A program made the translations under genes and the position numbers. Positions 18,836-30,997 of a stretch of 64,000 bases of DNA are shown one piece after another. The number at the start of each line of letters is the position of its first letter. The stretch's first letter is position 1. Location: the NCBI RefSeq assembly GCF_014885015.1, contig NZ_JABMIJ010000007.1:20602-84601 (forward strand), given 5' to 3'. The notes under the pieces are model-generated. The model was not told where the DNA came from. It searched no databases and worked only from the letters and a program-made list of their open reading frames with translations. The stretch is from Spirabiliibacterium falconis (GTDB lineage: Bacteria; Pseudomonadota; Gammaproteobacteria; Enterobacterales; Pasteurellaceae).

Positions 18836-19558
18836 TTAGTCAGCGGAATAATAAAGTTTGCCAATCTCAATTTTTTGCCGCCCCTGCGCCTCACGCCAGC
18901 GGTTGGTGTCACGCAGCGAATAGACACAACCGCAATATTCTTGCTGATAAAACCGTTCACGTTTGCTAATTTCAATCATGCGCTGTGAACCGCCACCTTT
19001 TCGCCAATTATAATCCCAATATTCGACGTCTGCATATTTTTCTGCCGCACGATGCCCGCAGCCGTTGATTTGGTTCATATCCTTCCAGCGGGAAATGCCC
19101 AAGCAACTCGTGAACACAGGGAAACCGTGCTCGTGAGCGTATTGTGCTGCCTTTTCGAAGCGCATATCAAAACACATCGTGCAACGAATGCCCCGCTCTG
19201 GTTCATCTTCCATGCCTTTAGCACGCTCAAACCACTCTGCACGGTCATAATCAGCATCAATAAACGGAATGCCAAATTTTTCAGCAAAGCGGATATTTTC
19301 CTCTTTGCGAATCAAATATTCTTTTAATGGGTGAATATTTGGGTTGTAAAAATAGATGGTAAATTCAATGCCCGATGCGCGAATCGCCTCCATCACCTCG
19401 CCTGAGCACGGCGCGCAACAGGAATGCAATAATAACCGATTATGCCCATTCGGCAGGCTTAATTTTTCACGCACAAACGGGGCGTTTGGGTCTTTTTTCT
19501 GTTTACGACACGTCGAGCGCACCGATTCGACCGCACTTTGGGTATGTTCTTGTTTCAT
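18836..19558 (-). CDS. queH: QueH, epoxyqueuosine reductase
   Basis: A 240-residue member of the QueH (DUF208) family, which reduces epoxyqueuosine to queuosine at the tRNA wobble position. The diagnostic cysteines are present: [12 protein letters not shown] (Cys47, Cys48), RCTMCFDMR (Cys126, Cys129) and [10 protein letters not shown] near the C-terminus. These hold an Fe-S cluster and a nearby metal in characterised members. Its start overlaps the ispB stop by one base, so it is probably the second gene of an ispB-queH unit. A USS core lies within codons near the start. Confidence 0.93.
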   Translation of the reverse strand: MKQEHTQSAVESVRSTCRKQKKDPNAPFVREKLSLPNGHNRLLLHSCCAPCSGEVMEAIRASGIEFTIYFYNPNIHPLKEYLIRKEENIRFAEKFGIPFIDADYDRAEWFERAKGMEDEPERGIRCTMCFDMRFEKAAQYAHEHGFPVFTSCLGISRWKDMNQINGCGHRAAEKYADVEYWDYNWRKGGGSQRMIEISKRERFYQQEYCGCVYSLRDTNRWREAQGRQKIEIGKLYYSAD

Positions 19559-20550
19559 TAATATGTTCTATCCACTGAAAGATAAGCTAAAGAAAGTAGG
19601 GCCTGTTTATACGCACTTTCAGGCAAAATAGCAAGTGCATCCACGGCCTTTTGTGCCTCTTCGCGTGCACGCTGCATGGCATAATCAAGCGAACCGCACT
19701 TTTGCATAATGGTGAGCACACCTGCCAATTTATCACGCCCATTGCCTTGTTCAATTACGGTTTTGATAAGCTCACGCTCTTGCTGTGTGCTATGGTGCAT
19801 CGCATGTAATAGCGGAAGCGTTGGCTTACCTTCGGCGAGATCATCTCCAATATTTTTGCCCAGTTTAGCTTGATCCGCACTATAATCTAACACATCATCC
19901 ACGAGCTGAAATGCCGTCCCTAAAAAGCGACCATAATCGGCAAGTGCGGTTTCCACCGCACTTTCAGCGTGTGCGGCAATCGCTGCACATTGGGTTGCAA
20001 CTTCAAATAGACGAGCTGTTTTGCTATAAATGACTTGCATATAGCGTTCTTCAGTCGTGTGAGGATCATTACAGTTCATCAATTGCAACACTTCCCCTTC
20101 AGCAATCACGTTAGTCGCATCTGACATCACTTTCAAAATACGCAAGTTATCCAAAGCAGTCATCAACTGGAACGCACGCGTATAAATAAAATCCCCAACC
20201 AACACACTTGCCGCATTACCAAACAGTGCATTGGCGGTTTCACGCCCCCGCCGCATTGCCGATTCATCCACAACATCATCATGCAGCAGTGTTGCGGTGT
20301 GAATAAACTCAATAAAAGTGGCTGTAGTAATATGGGAATGATCTGAAACGCCCAACGCTCGAGCCGCAAGAACCGCAATCATTGGACGAATACGTTTACC
20401 ACCTGAACCAATAATATAATGCCCTAGCTGCTTGATGAGTGCGACATTAGACTCCATCTGCGCTAAAATCAGCGCATTAACACGTTGCATATCATCCTGA
20501 CATAAGGCTTGGATCGCTTGCATATCAAGGCATTTTTGTTGTTCACACAT
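19558..20550 (-). CDS. ispB: IspB, octaprenyl diphosphate synthase
   Basis: A 330-residue trans-polyprenyl diphosphate synthase that makes the quinone side chain. The first Asp-rich motif DDVVD is at residues 91-95 and the second is [27 protein letters not shown] and [13 protein letters not shown] match E. coli IspB closely. The frame can start at 20550 or at a later Met (residue 10); the 5' end is not firmly fixed because neither has a strong ribosome site. It is divergent from rplU, as in E. coli. Confidence 0.96.
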   Translation of the reverse strand: MCEQQKCLDMQAIQALCQDDMQRVNALILAQMESNVALIKQLGHYIIGSGGKRIRPMIAVLAARALGVSDHSHITTATFIEFIHTATLLHDDVVDESAMRRGRETANALFGNAASVLVGDFIYTRAFQLMTALDNLRILKVMSDATNVIAEGEVLQLMNCNDPHTTEERYMQVIYSKTARLFEVATQCAAIAAHAESAVETALADYGRFLGTAFQLVDDVLDYSADQAKLGKNIGDDLAEGKPTLPLLHAMHHSTQQERELIKTVIEQGNGRDKLAGVLTIMQKCGSLDYAMQRAREEAQKAVDALAILPESAYKQALLSLAYLSVDRTY

Positions 20551-20668
20551 GGGCTTTCTTGTCTATTTTTGTTGTTCAAAATTGGCGTTTATTGTACCTG
20601 AAAACCGTCAAATTCTAAAATGGATCTCATAAAAAAGGATCTTTTTTCACTTTAACGAAAATAGTTAC

Positions 20669-20697
20669 TTGCTATCTGCACGATTTTTGCGTAAAAT
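20669..20697 (+). promoter_or_regulatory. Probable sigma-70 promoter for rplU-rpmA
   Basis: TTGCTA (20669-20674) and TAAAAT (20692-20697) are separated by 17 bases, about 80 bases upstream of the rplU start in the ispB/rplU divergent gap. The roughly 75-base leader ends in a GGAG ribosome site. Confidence 0.55.
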
Positions 20698-20777
20698 CCG
20701 CACCCTATATGAAATTTAATTTGTGCAGTGAAAACAAATCTTAGGTATTCCTGCCAACTTTCGCGGAGTTTTTTTAT

Positions 20778-21089
20778 ATGTACGCAGTTTTCCAAAGTGG
20801 CGGCAAACAACATCGAGTAAGCGAAGGTCAAGTCGTTCGTTTAGAAAAACTTGACGTTGCAACAGGTGAAAGCGTTGAGTTTGACTCAGTGTTGATGGTC
20901 GTTAACGGTGAAGATGTAAAAATTGGTGCCCCATTAGTAAGTGGCGGTAAAGTAGTGGCTGAAGTAGTGGCACACGGTCGTGGCGAAAAAATCAAAATCG
21001 TTAAGTTCCGTCGTCGTAAACACAGTCGTAAACAACAAGGTCATCGTCAGTGGTTCACAGAAGTGAAAATCACTGGTATTAGTGCCTAA
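20778..21089 (+). CDS. rplU: Ribosomal protein L21
   Basis: A 103-residue bL21 protein of the large subunit. It begins [18 protein letters not shown] and carries the basic C-terminal [19 protein letters not shown] segment that contacts 23S rRNA. Length equals E. coli L21 (103). It is the first gene of rplU-rpmA, 17 bases before rpmA. Confidence 0.98.
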   Translation: MYAVFQSGGKQHRVSEGQVVRLEKLDVATGESVEFDSVLMVVNGEDVKIGAPLVSGGKVVAEVVAHGRGEKIKIVKFRRRKHSRKQQGHRQWFTEVKITGISA

Positions 21090-21094
21090 TTTAG

Positions 21095-21364
<270 letters not shown>

Positions 21365-21381
21365 TTTAACGGTTCGAATTG

Positions 21382-21410
21382 AAAACCCCGCACTTTCTGC
21401 GGGGTTTTTT
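21382..21410 (+). terminator. Rho-independent terminator after rpmA
   Basis: AAAACCCCGCA (21382-21392) pairs with TGCGGGGTTTT (21398-21408) over a five-base loop, followed by more T residues. It is a strong intrinsic terminator 18 bases past the rpmA stop. Confidence 0.93.
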
Positions 21411-21484
21411 GTTTAACCGCACTTTGCATTTGCTAAAGTGTAAGAGTTCAGTACAATGGGTAAAACGACATTTTGAGTAGTGTT

Positions 21485-23598
<2,114 letters not shown>

Positions 23599-23602
23599 TG
23601 TG

Positions 23603-23634
23603 AACCGCACTTTATATCACGATAAAGTGCGGTT
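23603..23634. terminator. Inverted USS terminator between obgE and the DASS transporter
   Basis: AACCGCACTTTAT and ATAAAGTGCGGTT form a 13-pair stem with a six-base loop between two convergent genes, so it can terminate both. Confidence 0.8.
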
Positions 23635-23638
23635 TTCG

Positions 23639-25078
23639 TTAATTAAATATTGCGGTAATAACCAATACCCACAAAATACTCCCGATAGGCCCTAAAACGC
23701 CCATCGAAAAACCACCCAATCGAAACTCCGATTGTTTAATCAATCCCGTACTAAAAGCAATTGCATTTGGTGGCGTTGACACTGGCAACAGTAACGCACA
23801 TGATGCACTTAATGCAATAACCAATGGCAATGCAACAGGGCTTGCATTGCTCGTTAATTGCATTAAAGACATTCCAATTGGCACCAAAATCGTTGTTGCG
23901 GCGGTATTACTCATAAAATTGGATAACAACACCGTCACAAAACCAAATAAAATCATCAAGCCATAGAAATTCAATTCAATATGGCTCAATTTATCCACAA
24001 AATGCGTTGCCAATTCTTGCTCTTGAATCGCCATTCCTAATGCAAGTCCTCCCGCAACCAACATTAATGTATCCCACGGTAAAGAGCGTACATCATCAGC
24101 ATCAATGACACCCAGCATCGTTAATACGACAATAGGAATACCCGACACAGCGGCAATAGGAATACCAAACCATTTTGATGTTAGCCAGAAAAACAACGTT
24201 ACCACTAACACACTGATCATAATTAATTTTTGCAATCGCATCTCTTTAGCAATAAAGTGATCAACATAGTGCTGCTCTGGCACCTGAAGCTCTATGGTAA
24301 AAGGCACTTGCTTGATACGGTAACGTCGCAATAAAATGAGCCAGAAAAAATAAATTAATAACAACGAGATTGGCACACCAATTAGCATCCATTCTAAAAA
24401 TGAGATATGAATTCCCATCGACGCTAAAGCACCCACCGCAATAGCATTCGGTGCCGATCCAATAATCGTTCCCATTCCACCAATTGAAGCAGCTGTTGGA
24501 ATACCAAGTAAAAGTGCTTTAGAAAAATGACTTTTATTTTCTAATGACGCGAAAAGTGGGCTAATGGTTGCTATCATCATCGCCGTTGTTGCCGTGTTAC
24601 TCATTAACATTGAAATGACGGCGGTTGTCAACATCAACCCCAATAACACAAAGTGCGGTTGTCGTCCAAATTTAGGCAGTAAAACCCGTAATAATGCCTC
24701 ATCTAAATGCGTTTTTTTCATACCTTGCGCTAGGAAAAAACCACCTAAAAATAACCAAATCACACCATCAGACCACGTCTGTACATAACGCATGGCATGC
24801 TGACCGCTATCCGTTCCCATAACCACAACGAGAAAACCTATCACAAAAATCCCCACAGAAAAGGGCGGAATAGCTTCTGTTATCCACAATGCAATAGCAA
24901 AAAAAAGTAAAAAGAGTACGGAATTTTGTGTATGGGAAAAGCTCGGATCAGTCAGCCACAACATACAGCCATACGCAAAAATGATAGATAATAAGAATTG
25001 AATGATTTTACTTTGTCTTGCCATCGCAAGCGGAAACAAAGTCATCTTTTTTAATGAATAATAACGCGAATCAGCCAT
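23639..25078 (-). CDS. DASS-family (SLC13-type) Na+/dicarboxylate symporter
   Basis: A 479-residue polytopic membrane protein of the divalent anion:Na+ symporter family, likely taking up C4-dicarboxylates, citrate or sulfate. The two Na+/substrate motifs are present: SNTATTAM in the first half and SNTAATTILVPIG in the second, with LALSASCALLLPVSTPPNAIAF-like sequence near the C-terminus. The first 20 residues are hydrophilic, and Met12 or Met19 are possible alternative starts. Substrate preference cannot be read. Confidence 0.87.
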   Translation of the reverse strand: MADSRYYSLKKMTLFPLAMARQSKIIQFLLSIIFAYGCMLWLTDPSFSHTQNSVLFLLFFAIALWITEAIPPFSVGIFVIGFLVVVMGTDSGQHAMRYVQTWSDGVIWLFLGGFFLAQGMKKTHLDEALLRVLLPKFGRQPHFVLLGLMLTTAVISMLMSNTATTAMMIATISPLFASLENKSHFSKALLLGIPTAASIGGMGTIIGSAPNAIAVGALASMGIHISFLEWMLIGVPISLLLIYFFWLILLRRYRIKQVPFTIELQVPEQHYVDHFIAKEMRLQKLIMISVLVVTLFFWLTSKWFGIPIAAVSGIPIVVLTMLGVIDADDVRSLPWDTLMLVAGGLALGMAIQEQELATHFVDKLSHIELNFYGLMILFGFVTVLLSNFMSNTAATTILVPIGMSLMQLTSNASPVALPLVIALSASCALLLPVSTPPNAIAFSTGLIKQSEFRLGGFSMGVLGPIGSILWVLVITAIFN

Positions 25079-25241
25079 ACATCAATCCTCACTTTTTTCT
25101 AAGCGTTATAAAAAGTGCGGTTAAATGCAAGGAATAAAGTTTAGAAATCACACCGTGATCACAACTTATTATGATGATATAACAAGATCAAATCGTTCAA
25201 ACAACAAACTGTTAAAAATAACGTAATGAAAAATAAACAAA

Positions 25242-25318
25242 TGGCACGCCCTACTGGATTCGAACCAGTGACCTACGGCTTAGAAGACCGTTGCTCTATC
25301 CAGCTGAGCTAAGGGCGC
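25242..25318 (-). tRNA. tRNA-Arg (anticodon TCT)
   Basis: A 77-base cloverleaf with encoded CCA. The acceptor stem starts GCGCCCT, the D region is TAGCTCAGCTGGATAGAGC, and the anticodon loop CTTCTAA sits on a five-pair stem, giving anticodon UCU, which reads AGA. The T arm has GGTTCGAATCC. Confidence 0.97.
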
Positions 25319-25348
25319 TTTGCACGTTGGATATGTGAGAAAAAGAAA

Positions 25349-25425
25349 TGGTCGGCGAGATAGGATTTGAACCTACGACCCACTGGTCCCAAACCAGTTG
25401 CGCTACCAAGCTGCGCTACTCGCCG
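25349..25425 (-). tRNA. tRNA-Pro (anticodon TGG)
   Basis: A 77-base cloverleaf with encoded CCA. It starts CGGCGAG, has the D arm AGCGCAGCTTGGTAGCGC, and the anticodon loop TTTGGGA on stem ACTGG/CCAGT, giving UGG, which reads CCA and other Pro codons by wobble. It lies 30 bases upstream of tRNA-Arg, so the two are probably cotranscribed. Confidence 0.97.
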
Positions 25426-25573
25426 ATTGAGGTGCTATTATAAGAGCCATATATATTTCGTCAACTGCTTTTTGCTTTTTTTCACTCAAATGTTCAAATT
25501 TAGTGCTTTTTGACTTATCAAAACCGCACTTTTCTGACAAAATACGCAAAACCGTTGCATAAAGAGGAAGGCT

Positions 25574-26428
25574 ATGACCGCTGAAATCATCTCTGGCAGT
25601 GCTGTTGCCAAACAAATCAAACACGAAATTGCTGAAAACATTCAACAACGCAAATCACAAGGCAAGCGTGCCCCAGGCTTGGCAGTAATTTTGGTTGGCG
25701 CAGACCCTGCCTCACAAGTGTATGTGGGGAGCAAACGTCGTACCTGTGATGAGCTTGGTATTTATTCAAAATCGTATGATTTACCCCAAGATACCACCGA
25801 AAATACGTTGCTGGCACTGATTGATGAGCTTAATGAAGATGAAAGCATCGACGGCATTTTGGTGCAATTACCGTTGCCTAAGCATATCGACAGCACCAAA
25901 GTGATCGAGCGCATTCGCCCAGACAAAGATGTGGACGGCTTTCACCCATATAACGTAGGTCGGCTTTGCCAACGCATTCCATTATTGCGCGCCTGTACAC
26001 CGTTTGGGATTATGACTTTGCTTAACACCTTGAATATTGACTTACACGGAAAACACGCTGTGGTGGTGGGTGCCTCCAATATTGTTGGGCGGCCCATGGC
26101 GCTTGAGCTATTGCTCGCGGGTTGTACTGTTACCGTAGCACACCGCTTTACGACCAATCTCGAAGCGTTAGTCAAACAAGCGGATATTTTGGTGGTGGCT
26201 GTGGGCAAACCGCACTTTATCCCTGGTGAGTGGATAAAATCAGGCGCGGTAGTGGTTGACGTGGGCATTAACCGTACCGAAAATGGTCTTGTGGGCGATG
26301 TGGATTTTGAAACAGCAAAACAGCACGCCAGTCATATTACCCCCGTGCCAGGCGGCGTTGGCCCGATGACAGTGGCTATGCTCATGAGCAACACGCTCTA
26401 CGCCTGCGAAACCTATCACGACAAATAG
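25574..26428 (+). CDS. folD: FolD, methylenetetrahydrofolate dehydrogenase/cyclohydrolase
   Basis: A 284-residue bifunctional enzyme that converts methylene-THF to formyl-THF with NADP+. The catalytic lysine region is [17 protein letters not shown], the folate loop is [13 protein letters not shown], the nucleotide fold has [19 protein letters not shown], and [18 protein letters not shown] ends the domain. Length matches E. coli (288). AGAGGAAG lies upstream. It is followed by an imperfect inverted USS. Confidence 0.97.
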   Translation: MTAEIISGSAVAKQIKHEIAENIQQRKSQGKRAPGLAVILVGADPASQVYVGSKRRTCDELGIYSKSYDLPQDTTENTLLALIDELNEDESIDGILVQLPLPKHIDSTKVIERIRPDKDVDGFHPYNVGRLCQRIPLLRACTPFGIMTLLNTLNIDLHGKHAVVVGASNIVGRPMALELLLAGCTVTVAHRFTTNLEALVKQADILVVAVGKPHFIPGEWIKSGAVVVDVGINRTENGLVGDVDFETAKQHASHITPVPGGVGPMTVAMLMSNTLYACETYHDK

Positions 26429-26437
26429 CCTAAAAGA

Positions 26438-26461
26438 AACCGCACGTTAAAAGTGCGGTTC
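26438..26461. terminator. Inverted USS hairpin after folD
   Basis: AACCGCAC (26438-26445) pairs with GTGCGGTT (26453-26460) with near-matching inner bases; the left arm has one change from the uptake core (CACGTT for CACTTT). It probably terminates folD. Confidence 0.6.
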
Positions 26462-26478
26462 TTATTAACTCACGTTGA

Positions 26479-27117
26479 AATTTATCACGCGCACTGTTTA
26501 TCACCGCATGCGATAATGAAAAAACGGCCAACGATGCCAACTTCACCAAAGCCCTAAATGACGACTATGCCAGCCAGCCTGGCTTGTGTATCAACCTGCC
26601 TTATGGCTGGTATGAATCAATCGATCCACAATATAATAACGACGACACACTCTATTATCTCAAACTCAACACGATCTATACTGCCATCAGTAAAGACACG
26701 GCAACACCAAAACTGGACGCCTTGGTAGCAGCCAATTTGCTGACGGCCAAAGGGCAAGAGAAGATCAACCTTAAATTGCCGACGGGCAATTCCCGCGAGC
26801 CGTTGCCAGTGGCGATTTATACCTTAACGGATAAAGGCAAAGCCGCATTGTTGACCACCAAAGGTGGCTTGGGTGAGGATAAGCAGTTTTGTTCTGGCCA
26901 CTGGCAAGTCGCTGAAATTGTGAATTTCACCGAGCCTGCGGGCAGCGAGGTGGTGAGATCGCGGGTAACGTTCAAGCGCAAGCTCGCCGATGGGCAAAGT
27001 TGGTTAGACGATGCCAATTTAGCAAAAGCGTTTCCTGAACTTGAAAAAGCCAAGCAGCAAAGCGAAGTAACCAAACGCGTGGAGCTGACCAACAAAGGTT
27101 GGCAGGTGGCAAGATAA
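26479..27117 (+). pseudogene. 5'-truncated lipoprotein gene of unknown function
   Basis: An open frame with no good start. In frame, a stop ends at 26478, and the next codons read NLSRALFITAC followed by DNEKTANDANF. FITAC is a convincing lipobox, but only ten residues precede the Cys and no ATG, GTG or TTG occurs there, so the start and part of the signal peptide seem lost. A TTG-started MKF lies in another frame at about 26475, hinting at a frameshift. The remaining body (PYGWYESIDPQYNND, LPTGNSREPLPV, LTDKGKAALLTTKGGLGEDK) is otherwise open for about 200 residues. Function is unknown. It is GC-rich like adjacent cysS. It could still be translated from TTG at 26584, but that would drop the lipobox. 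Confidence 0.55.
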
Positions 27118-27148
27118 GCGCGATCGCAATGCGACCGTACTTTGCCTT

Positions 27149-28528
27149 TTAACCACGCCGCCAGGTGGTGCCTTGTGGGCTGTCTTCGAGCACAATGCCC
27201 ATAGCGGTGAGTTTGTCCCGCGCGGCGTCGGCCTGTGCCCAATTTTTCTCAGCGCGAGCTTGGTTTCGCTCAGCAATTAAGACTTCAATTTCAGCCACGT
27301 CATCGTCCCCCCCTGCTTGTAAAAACGCCTCGGGGTCTTGGTATAAAATCCCGAGCACATCACCAAGTTGGCGCATTTGCGCCGCGAGGCTGTTGGCGGC
27401 ATCCAGCTCGTTTTCTTGCTTGAGTTTGTTCACTTCACGCGCCATGTCAAACAGCACCGCCAGCGCACCTGGGGTGTTGAAATCATCATTCATCGCCTCA
27501 TTAAACGCTTGAACAAAGGCTTCGCCACCAGCGGCGACCGCACTTTTGTCCGTGCCGCGAAGGGCGGTGTAAAGCCGCTCAAGGGCGCTGTGAGCGAGAT
27601 TGAGGTTTTCATCGCTGTAATTGAGCTGGCTGCGATAATGGGCGGTGAGCAGGAAGTAGCGCACGCTTTCGCCGTTGTAGTGCTTAAGCACGTCGCGAAT
27701 GGTGAAAAAGTTATTCAGCGATTTCGACATTTTTTCTTTGTCGACCATGATCATGCCGGAGTGAATCCAGTAGTTCACATAGCTGCCGCCGTGGGCACAG
27801 CACGATTGCGCAATTTCGTTTTCGTGGTGCGGGAACATTAAATCTGAGCCGCCGCCATGAATATCAAAGTGCGCGCCCAGCTCTTTGAAATTCATCGCCG
27901 AGCACTCAATGTGCCACCCCGGGCGGCCTTTGCCCCAAGGGGAATCCCAGCTAGGTTCGTTTTCTTTCGACATTTTCCACAGCACAAAATCCATCGGGTT
28001 TTGCTTGATGGCGGAAATCTCCACCCGCGCGCCAGCTTGTAGCTGCTCAAGGTCTTGGCGGGAAAGCTTGCCGTAGTGGTCAAAGCTGGCCACCGAGAAC
28101 ATCACATCGCCGTTGTCGGCCACGTAGGCGTGTTTTTTGTCGATCAAGGTTTGCACAATGGCGATGATGTCGGCAATGTGGTGCGTGGCGCGCGGCTCGA
28201 TGTCGGGCCGCTGAATATTGAGCGCATCAAAGTCTTGATACATCTCCGCCACCATGCGGTCCACCAGCTGATCACAGGTTTCGTGATTGGCCAAAGCGCG
28301 TTTGATAATTTTGTCGTCCACGTCGGTGATGTTGCGCACATAGGTGAGGTCATAGCCCAAATAGCGCAAAAAGCGCGCAATCACGTCAAAACACACAAAA
28401 GTTCGCCCATGCCCGATATGGCAAAGGTCATATACGGTTACACCACAAACATACATGCCCACTTTGCCGTCAAGGATAGGCTTGAATTCTTCTTTATTGC
28501 GTTCAAAAGTGTTATAAATTTTTAACAT
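27149..28528 (-). CDS. cysS: CysS, cysteinyl-tRNA synthetase
   Basis: A 459-residue class I synthetase that charges tRNA-Cys. The zinc and HIGH regions are [20 protein letters not shown], the other zinc ligands lie in GWHIECSAM and [11 protein letters not shown], and the KMSKS loop is present as [11 protein letters not shown]. Length equals the usual 461 residues. Its base composition is visibly higher in GC (about 60 percent in sampled lines) than flanking genes (mid-40s), although USS cores occur inside it. This fits replacement by DNA from a GC-richer relative. It is divergent from ppiB. Confidence 0.96.
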   Translation of the reverse strand: MLKIYNTFERNKEEFKPILDGKVGMYVCGVTVYDLCHIGHGRTFVCFDVIARFLRYLGYDLTYVRNITDVDDKIIKRALANHETCDQLVDRMVAEMYQDFDALNIQRPDIEPRATHHIADIIAIVQTLIDKKHAYVADNGDVMFSVASFDHYGKLSRQDLEQLQAGARVEISAIKQNPMDFVLWKMSKENEPSWDSPWGKGRPGWHIECSAMNFKELGAHFDIHGGGSDLMFPHHENEIAQSCCAHGGSYVNYWIHSGMIMVDKEKMSKSLNNFFTIRDVLKHYNGESVRYFLLTAHYRSQLNYSDENLNLAHSALERLYTALRGTDKSAVAAGGEAFVQAFNEAMNDDFNTPGALAVLFDMAREVNKLKQENELDAANSLAAQMRQLGDVLGILYQDPEAFLQAGGDDDVAEIEVLIAERNQARAEKNWAQADAARDKLTAMGIVLEDSPQGTTWRRG

Positions 28529-28636
28529 AACGTTCCTTTCTGCCTGATGCGTGCGCTGTCGGTGGCGACAGGGCGTTTTTTATGGAATAATAACCGCACA
28601 TTATAACGTTTAATCGACAAAAAAGGATCTTTAATT

Positions 28637-29128
28637 ATGGTAATTCTACACACAAACTTAGGTGATATTAAACTTGAACTCGATAGTGCCAAAGCACCGC
28701 AGACTTGCGAAAACTTCCTCAATTACTGTAACAGCGGCTTTTATAACAATACTATTTTCCACCGCGTGATTGACGGCTTTATGATTCAAGGCGGCGGTTT
28801 GGAAAGCGGCATGAAAGAAAAAGCCACCAACGCACCGATCAAAAATGAAGCCAACAATGGCTTGAGCAACAAACGTGGCACCATTGCAATGGCACGCACC
28901 AGCGACCCGCACTCTGCGACCGCACAATTTTTCATTAACGTCAACGACAACGATTTCCTTGATTTTAAAGCGGAAAATATGCAAGGTTGGGGCTATGCGG
29001 TATTCGGCAAAGTGGTGGACGGCATGGACGTCGTCGATAAAATCCGCAAAGTCAAAACTGGCAACTACGGCTATCATCAAGATGTGCCAAAAGAAGAGAT
29101 TATCATTCAATCTGTTACTGTAGAATAA
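28637..29128 (+). CDS. ppiB: PpiB, cyclophilin-type peptidyl-prolyl isomerase (cytoplasmic)
   Basis: A 163-residue cyclophilin without a signal peptide, so cytoplasmic like E. coli PpiB (164 residues). It contains [14 protein letters not shown], the catalytic Arg-Phe-Gln region [21 protein letters not shown] and the C-terminal [18 protein letters not shown]. It accelerates prolyl isomerisation during folding. AAAGGATC lies upstream. An inverted USS separates it from convergent xerD. Confidence 0.96.
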   Translation: MVILHTNLGDIKLELDSAKAPQTCENFLNYCNSGFYNNTIFHRVIDGFMIQGGGLESGMKEKATNAPIKNEANNGLSNKRGTIAMARTSDPHSATAQFFINVNDNDFLDFKAENMQGWGYAVFGKVVDGMDVVDKIRKVKTGNYGYHQDVPKEEIIIQSVTVE

Positions 29129-29130
29129 GC

Positions 29131-29153
29131 AAAGTGCGGTCTAACCGCACTTT
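29131..29153. terminator. Inverted USS between ppiB and xerD
   Basis: AAAGTGCGGT (29131-29140) and ACCGCACTTT (29144-29153) are separated by three bases. The right arm touches the xerD stop codon, so it can serve both convergent genes. Confidence 0.7.
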
Positions 29154-30046
29154 TATCCACGCGGGTGGAATTTGGCGTGCAGTTTTTTTAGCCGTTCATT
29201 GGCAACATGGGTGTAAATTTGGGTTGTTGAAAGATCGCTATGCCCTAATAGCATTTGCACCACGCGTAAATCGGCACCATGATTGACTAAATGGGTGGCA
29301 AACGCATGGCGTAGCACATGGGGCGATAGGCTATTTTGGTCAATGTCAGCTCTGAGCGCATAATGTTTAATACGATGCCAAAATGTTTGCCGTGTCATCA
29401 TTTGCCCGCGGCGACTCGGAAATAAGACATCTGAACTTACGCCGTTTAATAAAATATCCCGCCCGTATAACACAAACTCGTGTATCCAATAATTCGCTTC
29501 ATCGCCCATCGGCACTAACCGCTCTTTGTTCCCTTTTCCGATTACGCGCACCACCCCTTGATTTAAGCTGATGCTATCAAGCGTTAATGATACTAATTCA
29601 CTCACGCGTAGCCCTGTGGCATACAGCAATTCAAGCATCGCTTTATCCCGCAGCTCTAACGGTTCATCGGTAGCAGGTGCATTCAATAAATCACCGACTT
29701 GCTCTTCTGAAAGGGATTTGGGTAAACGTGAGGGCAATTTAGGGGATTGCAATAATGCACAAGGGTTATCAAGGCGATGTTTCTCGCGCTCTAAATAATT
29801 GAAAAATTTACGTAAACTGCTGAGCATTCGGGCAGAGCTGGTCGCTTTGTAGCCTTGTTTAAGTCGCTCCCCAAGAAAGGTTTGTAAATCGTGGTGATCT
29901 AATGTGAAAATAGTACAACGATTTTCATGACACCAATGAAAAAGTGCGGTCAAATCCAAACGATACGAAGCCACCGTATTTTGCGACAAACCTTGTTCGA
30001 GCCATAATTCATTTAAAAAAAGCTCAAGCAACATTTTCTCGTTCAT
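29153..30046 (-). CDS. xerD: XerD, site-specific tyrosine recombinase
   Basis: A 297-residue tyrosine recombinase (E. coli XerD 298) that resolves chromosome dimers at dif with XerC and FtsK. The N-terminal SAM-like domain covers about residues 1-100. The catalytic residues are all present: Arg in TGLRVSEL, Lys in GKGNKER, His-Arg in HVLRHAFATHL, His in LGHSDLSTTQ and the Tyr nucleophile in IYTHVANERL. It is closer to XerD than to phage integrases. It is first of no clear operon; the DyP gene lies 18 bases upstream on the same strand. Confidence 0.95.
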   Translation of the reverse strand: MNEKMLLELFLNELWLEQGLSQNTVASYRLDLTALFHWCHENRCTIFTLDHHDLQTFLGERLKQGYKATSSARMLSSLRKFFNYLEREKHRLDNPCALLQSPKLPSRLPKSLSEEQVGDLLNAPATDEPLELRDKAMLELLYATGLRVSELVSLTLDSISLNQGVVRVIGKGNKERLVPMGDEANYWIHEFVLYGRDILLNGVSSDVLFPSRRGQMMTRQTFWHRIKHYALRADIDQNSLSPHVLRHAFATHLVNHGADLRVVQMLLGHSDLSTTQIYTHVANERLKKLHAKFHPRG

Positions 30047-30064
30047 GACAACCGCACTTTGCTG

Positions 30065-30991
30065 TTAACCTGCAAAATCACCGAGCATATCTTCCGTTGG
30101 CACGAAAAATAACGTGCCTGTTTTGGCGGTGCTGAAATCCAAAATGCGATCCGAGTTACCGATAGGATCGCCAATGAACATATTGGTCAGCATTTTTTTC
30201 ACTGTGTCAAACGAGCTGGCATAGCAGATAAAATAGGTGCCCATTTCATTGTTGGCGGTGTTGCCAAACGGCATATTATCACGCACAACTTTTAAATCAT
30301 CCCCCACATTCGCCAACGCAGAGTGTGCATTGCTCGGTTTTTCATCATCGTCCATTTCAATGTCATCTGCTTTCGAGCGACCAATCACTTTTTCTTGCTC
30401 ACTCACTGGCAATGCACGCCACGCTTGCATATCGTGGATGTATTTTTGCACAAAAAGATAACTTCCACCTCGATAAACGGGATCATCTTCGCCAATTAAG
30501 CCAAAAAAAGCGCGTTCTTCGCCCTGCGGATTTTCGGTGCCATCCACAAAGCCCAAAATGCTGCGCCCGTCCCAATAGCGAAAGCCATGCACTTCCTCCA
30601 CACACTCAGCAATGGGATTCAACACATCACTAATTTGCGTTGCTAAATCAATACACAAACTTGGCGCTTGTGCACGAATATGTAGGTGTAAATCTCCGCG
30701 GGTGGACACTGCTGTATGTTTTTGCCCTTTGATTTCGGAAAATTTTTCAAATTGTTTTGGCAATGGTGTAGGCAACCCCAATAATTCCCACGCTTCAAAT
30801 CCGATACCTAACACAACACTGGCTTGTGTATGCGGAAAGCGTGTTTCAATGCTATGATTAAGGTTCAGCACCAAGCGACACAAACGCTGAAAGTGCGGTT
30901 GCACATCCGCCCCAGTGTGAAAATTCCATACCATAAAAATGGTATTATTATTTGGATTATCCAATACTTTTTGTGAATTGACGCTCATCAT
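30065..30991 (-). CDS. DyP-type heme peroxidase (YfeX-like)
   Basis: A 308-residue dye-decolorising peroxidase of the B/YfeX type. Family elements are GFRYWDGRSILGFVDGTENP (the GxxDG motif with the distal Asp), the heme-ligand His region KPSNAHSALANVG and the distal Arg region MPFGNTANNEMGTYFICYA. No Tat or Sec signal is present, so it acts in the cytoplasm. YfeX-like enzymes oxidise porphyrinogens and have been proposed to act on heme iron, which would matter for a heme-dependent family. It is 6 bases downstream of grxB and so part of the same message. Confidence 0.92.
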   Translation of the reverse strand: MMSVNSQKVLDNPNNNTIFMVWNFHTGADVQPHFQRLCRLVLNLNHSIETRFPHTQASVVLGIGFEAWELLGLPTPLPKQFEKFSEIKGQKHTAVSTRGDLHLHIRAQAPSLCIDLATQISDVLNPIAECVEEVHGFRYWDGRSILGFVDGTENPQGEERAFFGLIGEDDPVYRGGSYLFVQKYIHDMQAWRALPVSEQEKVIGRSKADDIEMDDDEKPSNAHSALANVGDDLKVVRDNMPFGNTANNEMGTYFICYASSFDTVKKMLTNMFIGDPIGNSDRILDFSTAKTGTLFFVPTEDMLGDFAG

Positions 30992-30997
30992 TGCCCC

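Noticed and set aside
25145..25165. Palindrome-like TCACACCGTGATCACA upstream of the DASS gene as a CRP site
   Set aside because: The half-sites are not separated by six bases in either reading, so it does not fit the CRP consensus.
25242..25425. tRNA-Arg/tRNA-Pro pair as a possible integration site
   Set aside because: No integrase, no repeated tRNA 3' end and no foreign-looking cargo lies on either side; xerD at 29153 is the housekeeping enzyme.
27235..28525. Several long open frames on the plus strand opposite cysS
   Set aside because: They lie entirely within cysS, have no ribosome sites or recognisable domains, and arise from its high GC content and codon bias.
28658..29110. A 150-codon frame on the minus strand opposite ppiB
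   Set aside because: It mirrors ppiB codons, contains repetitive Phe/Val/His runs typical of antisense frames and has no start signal.
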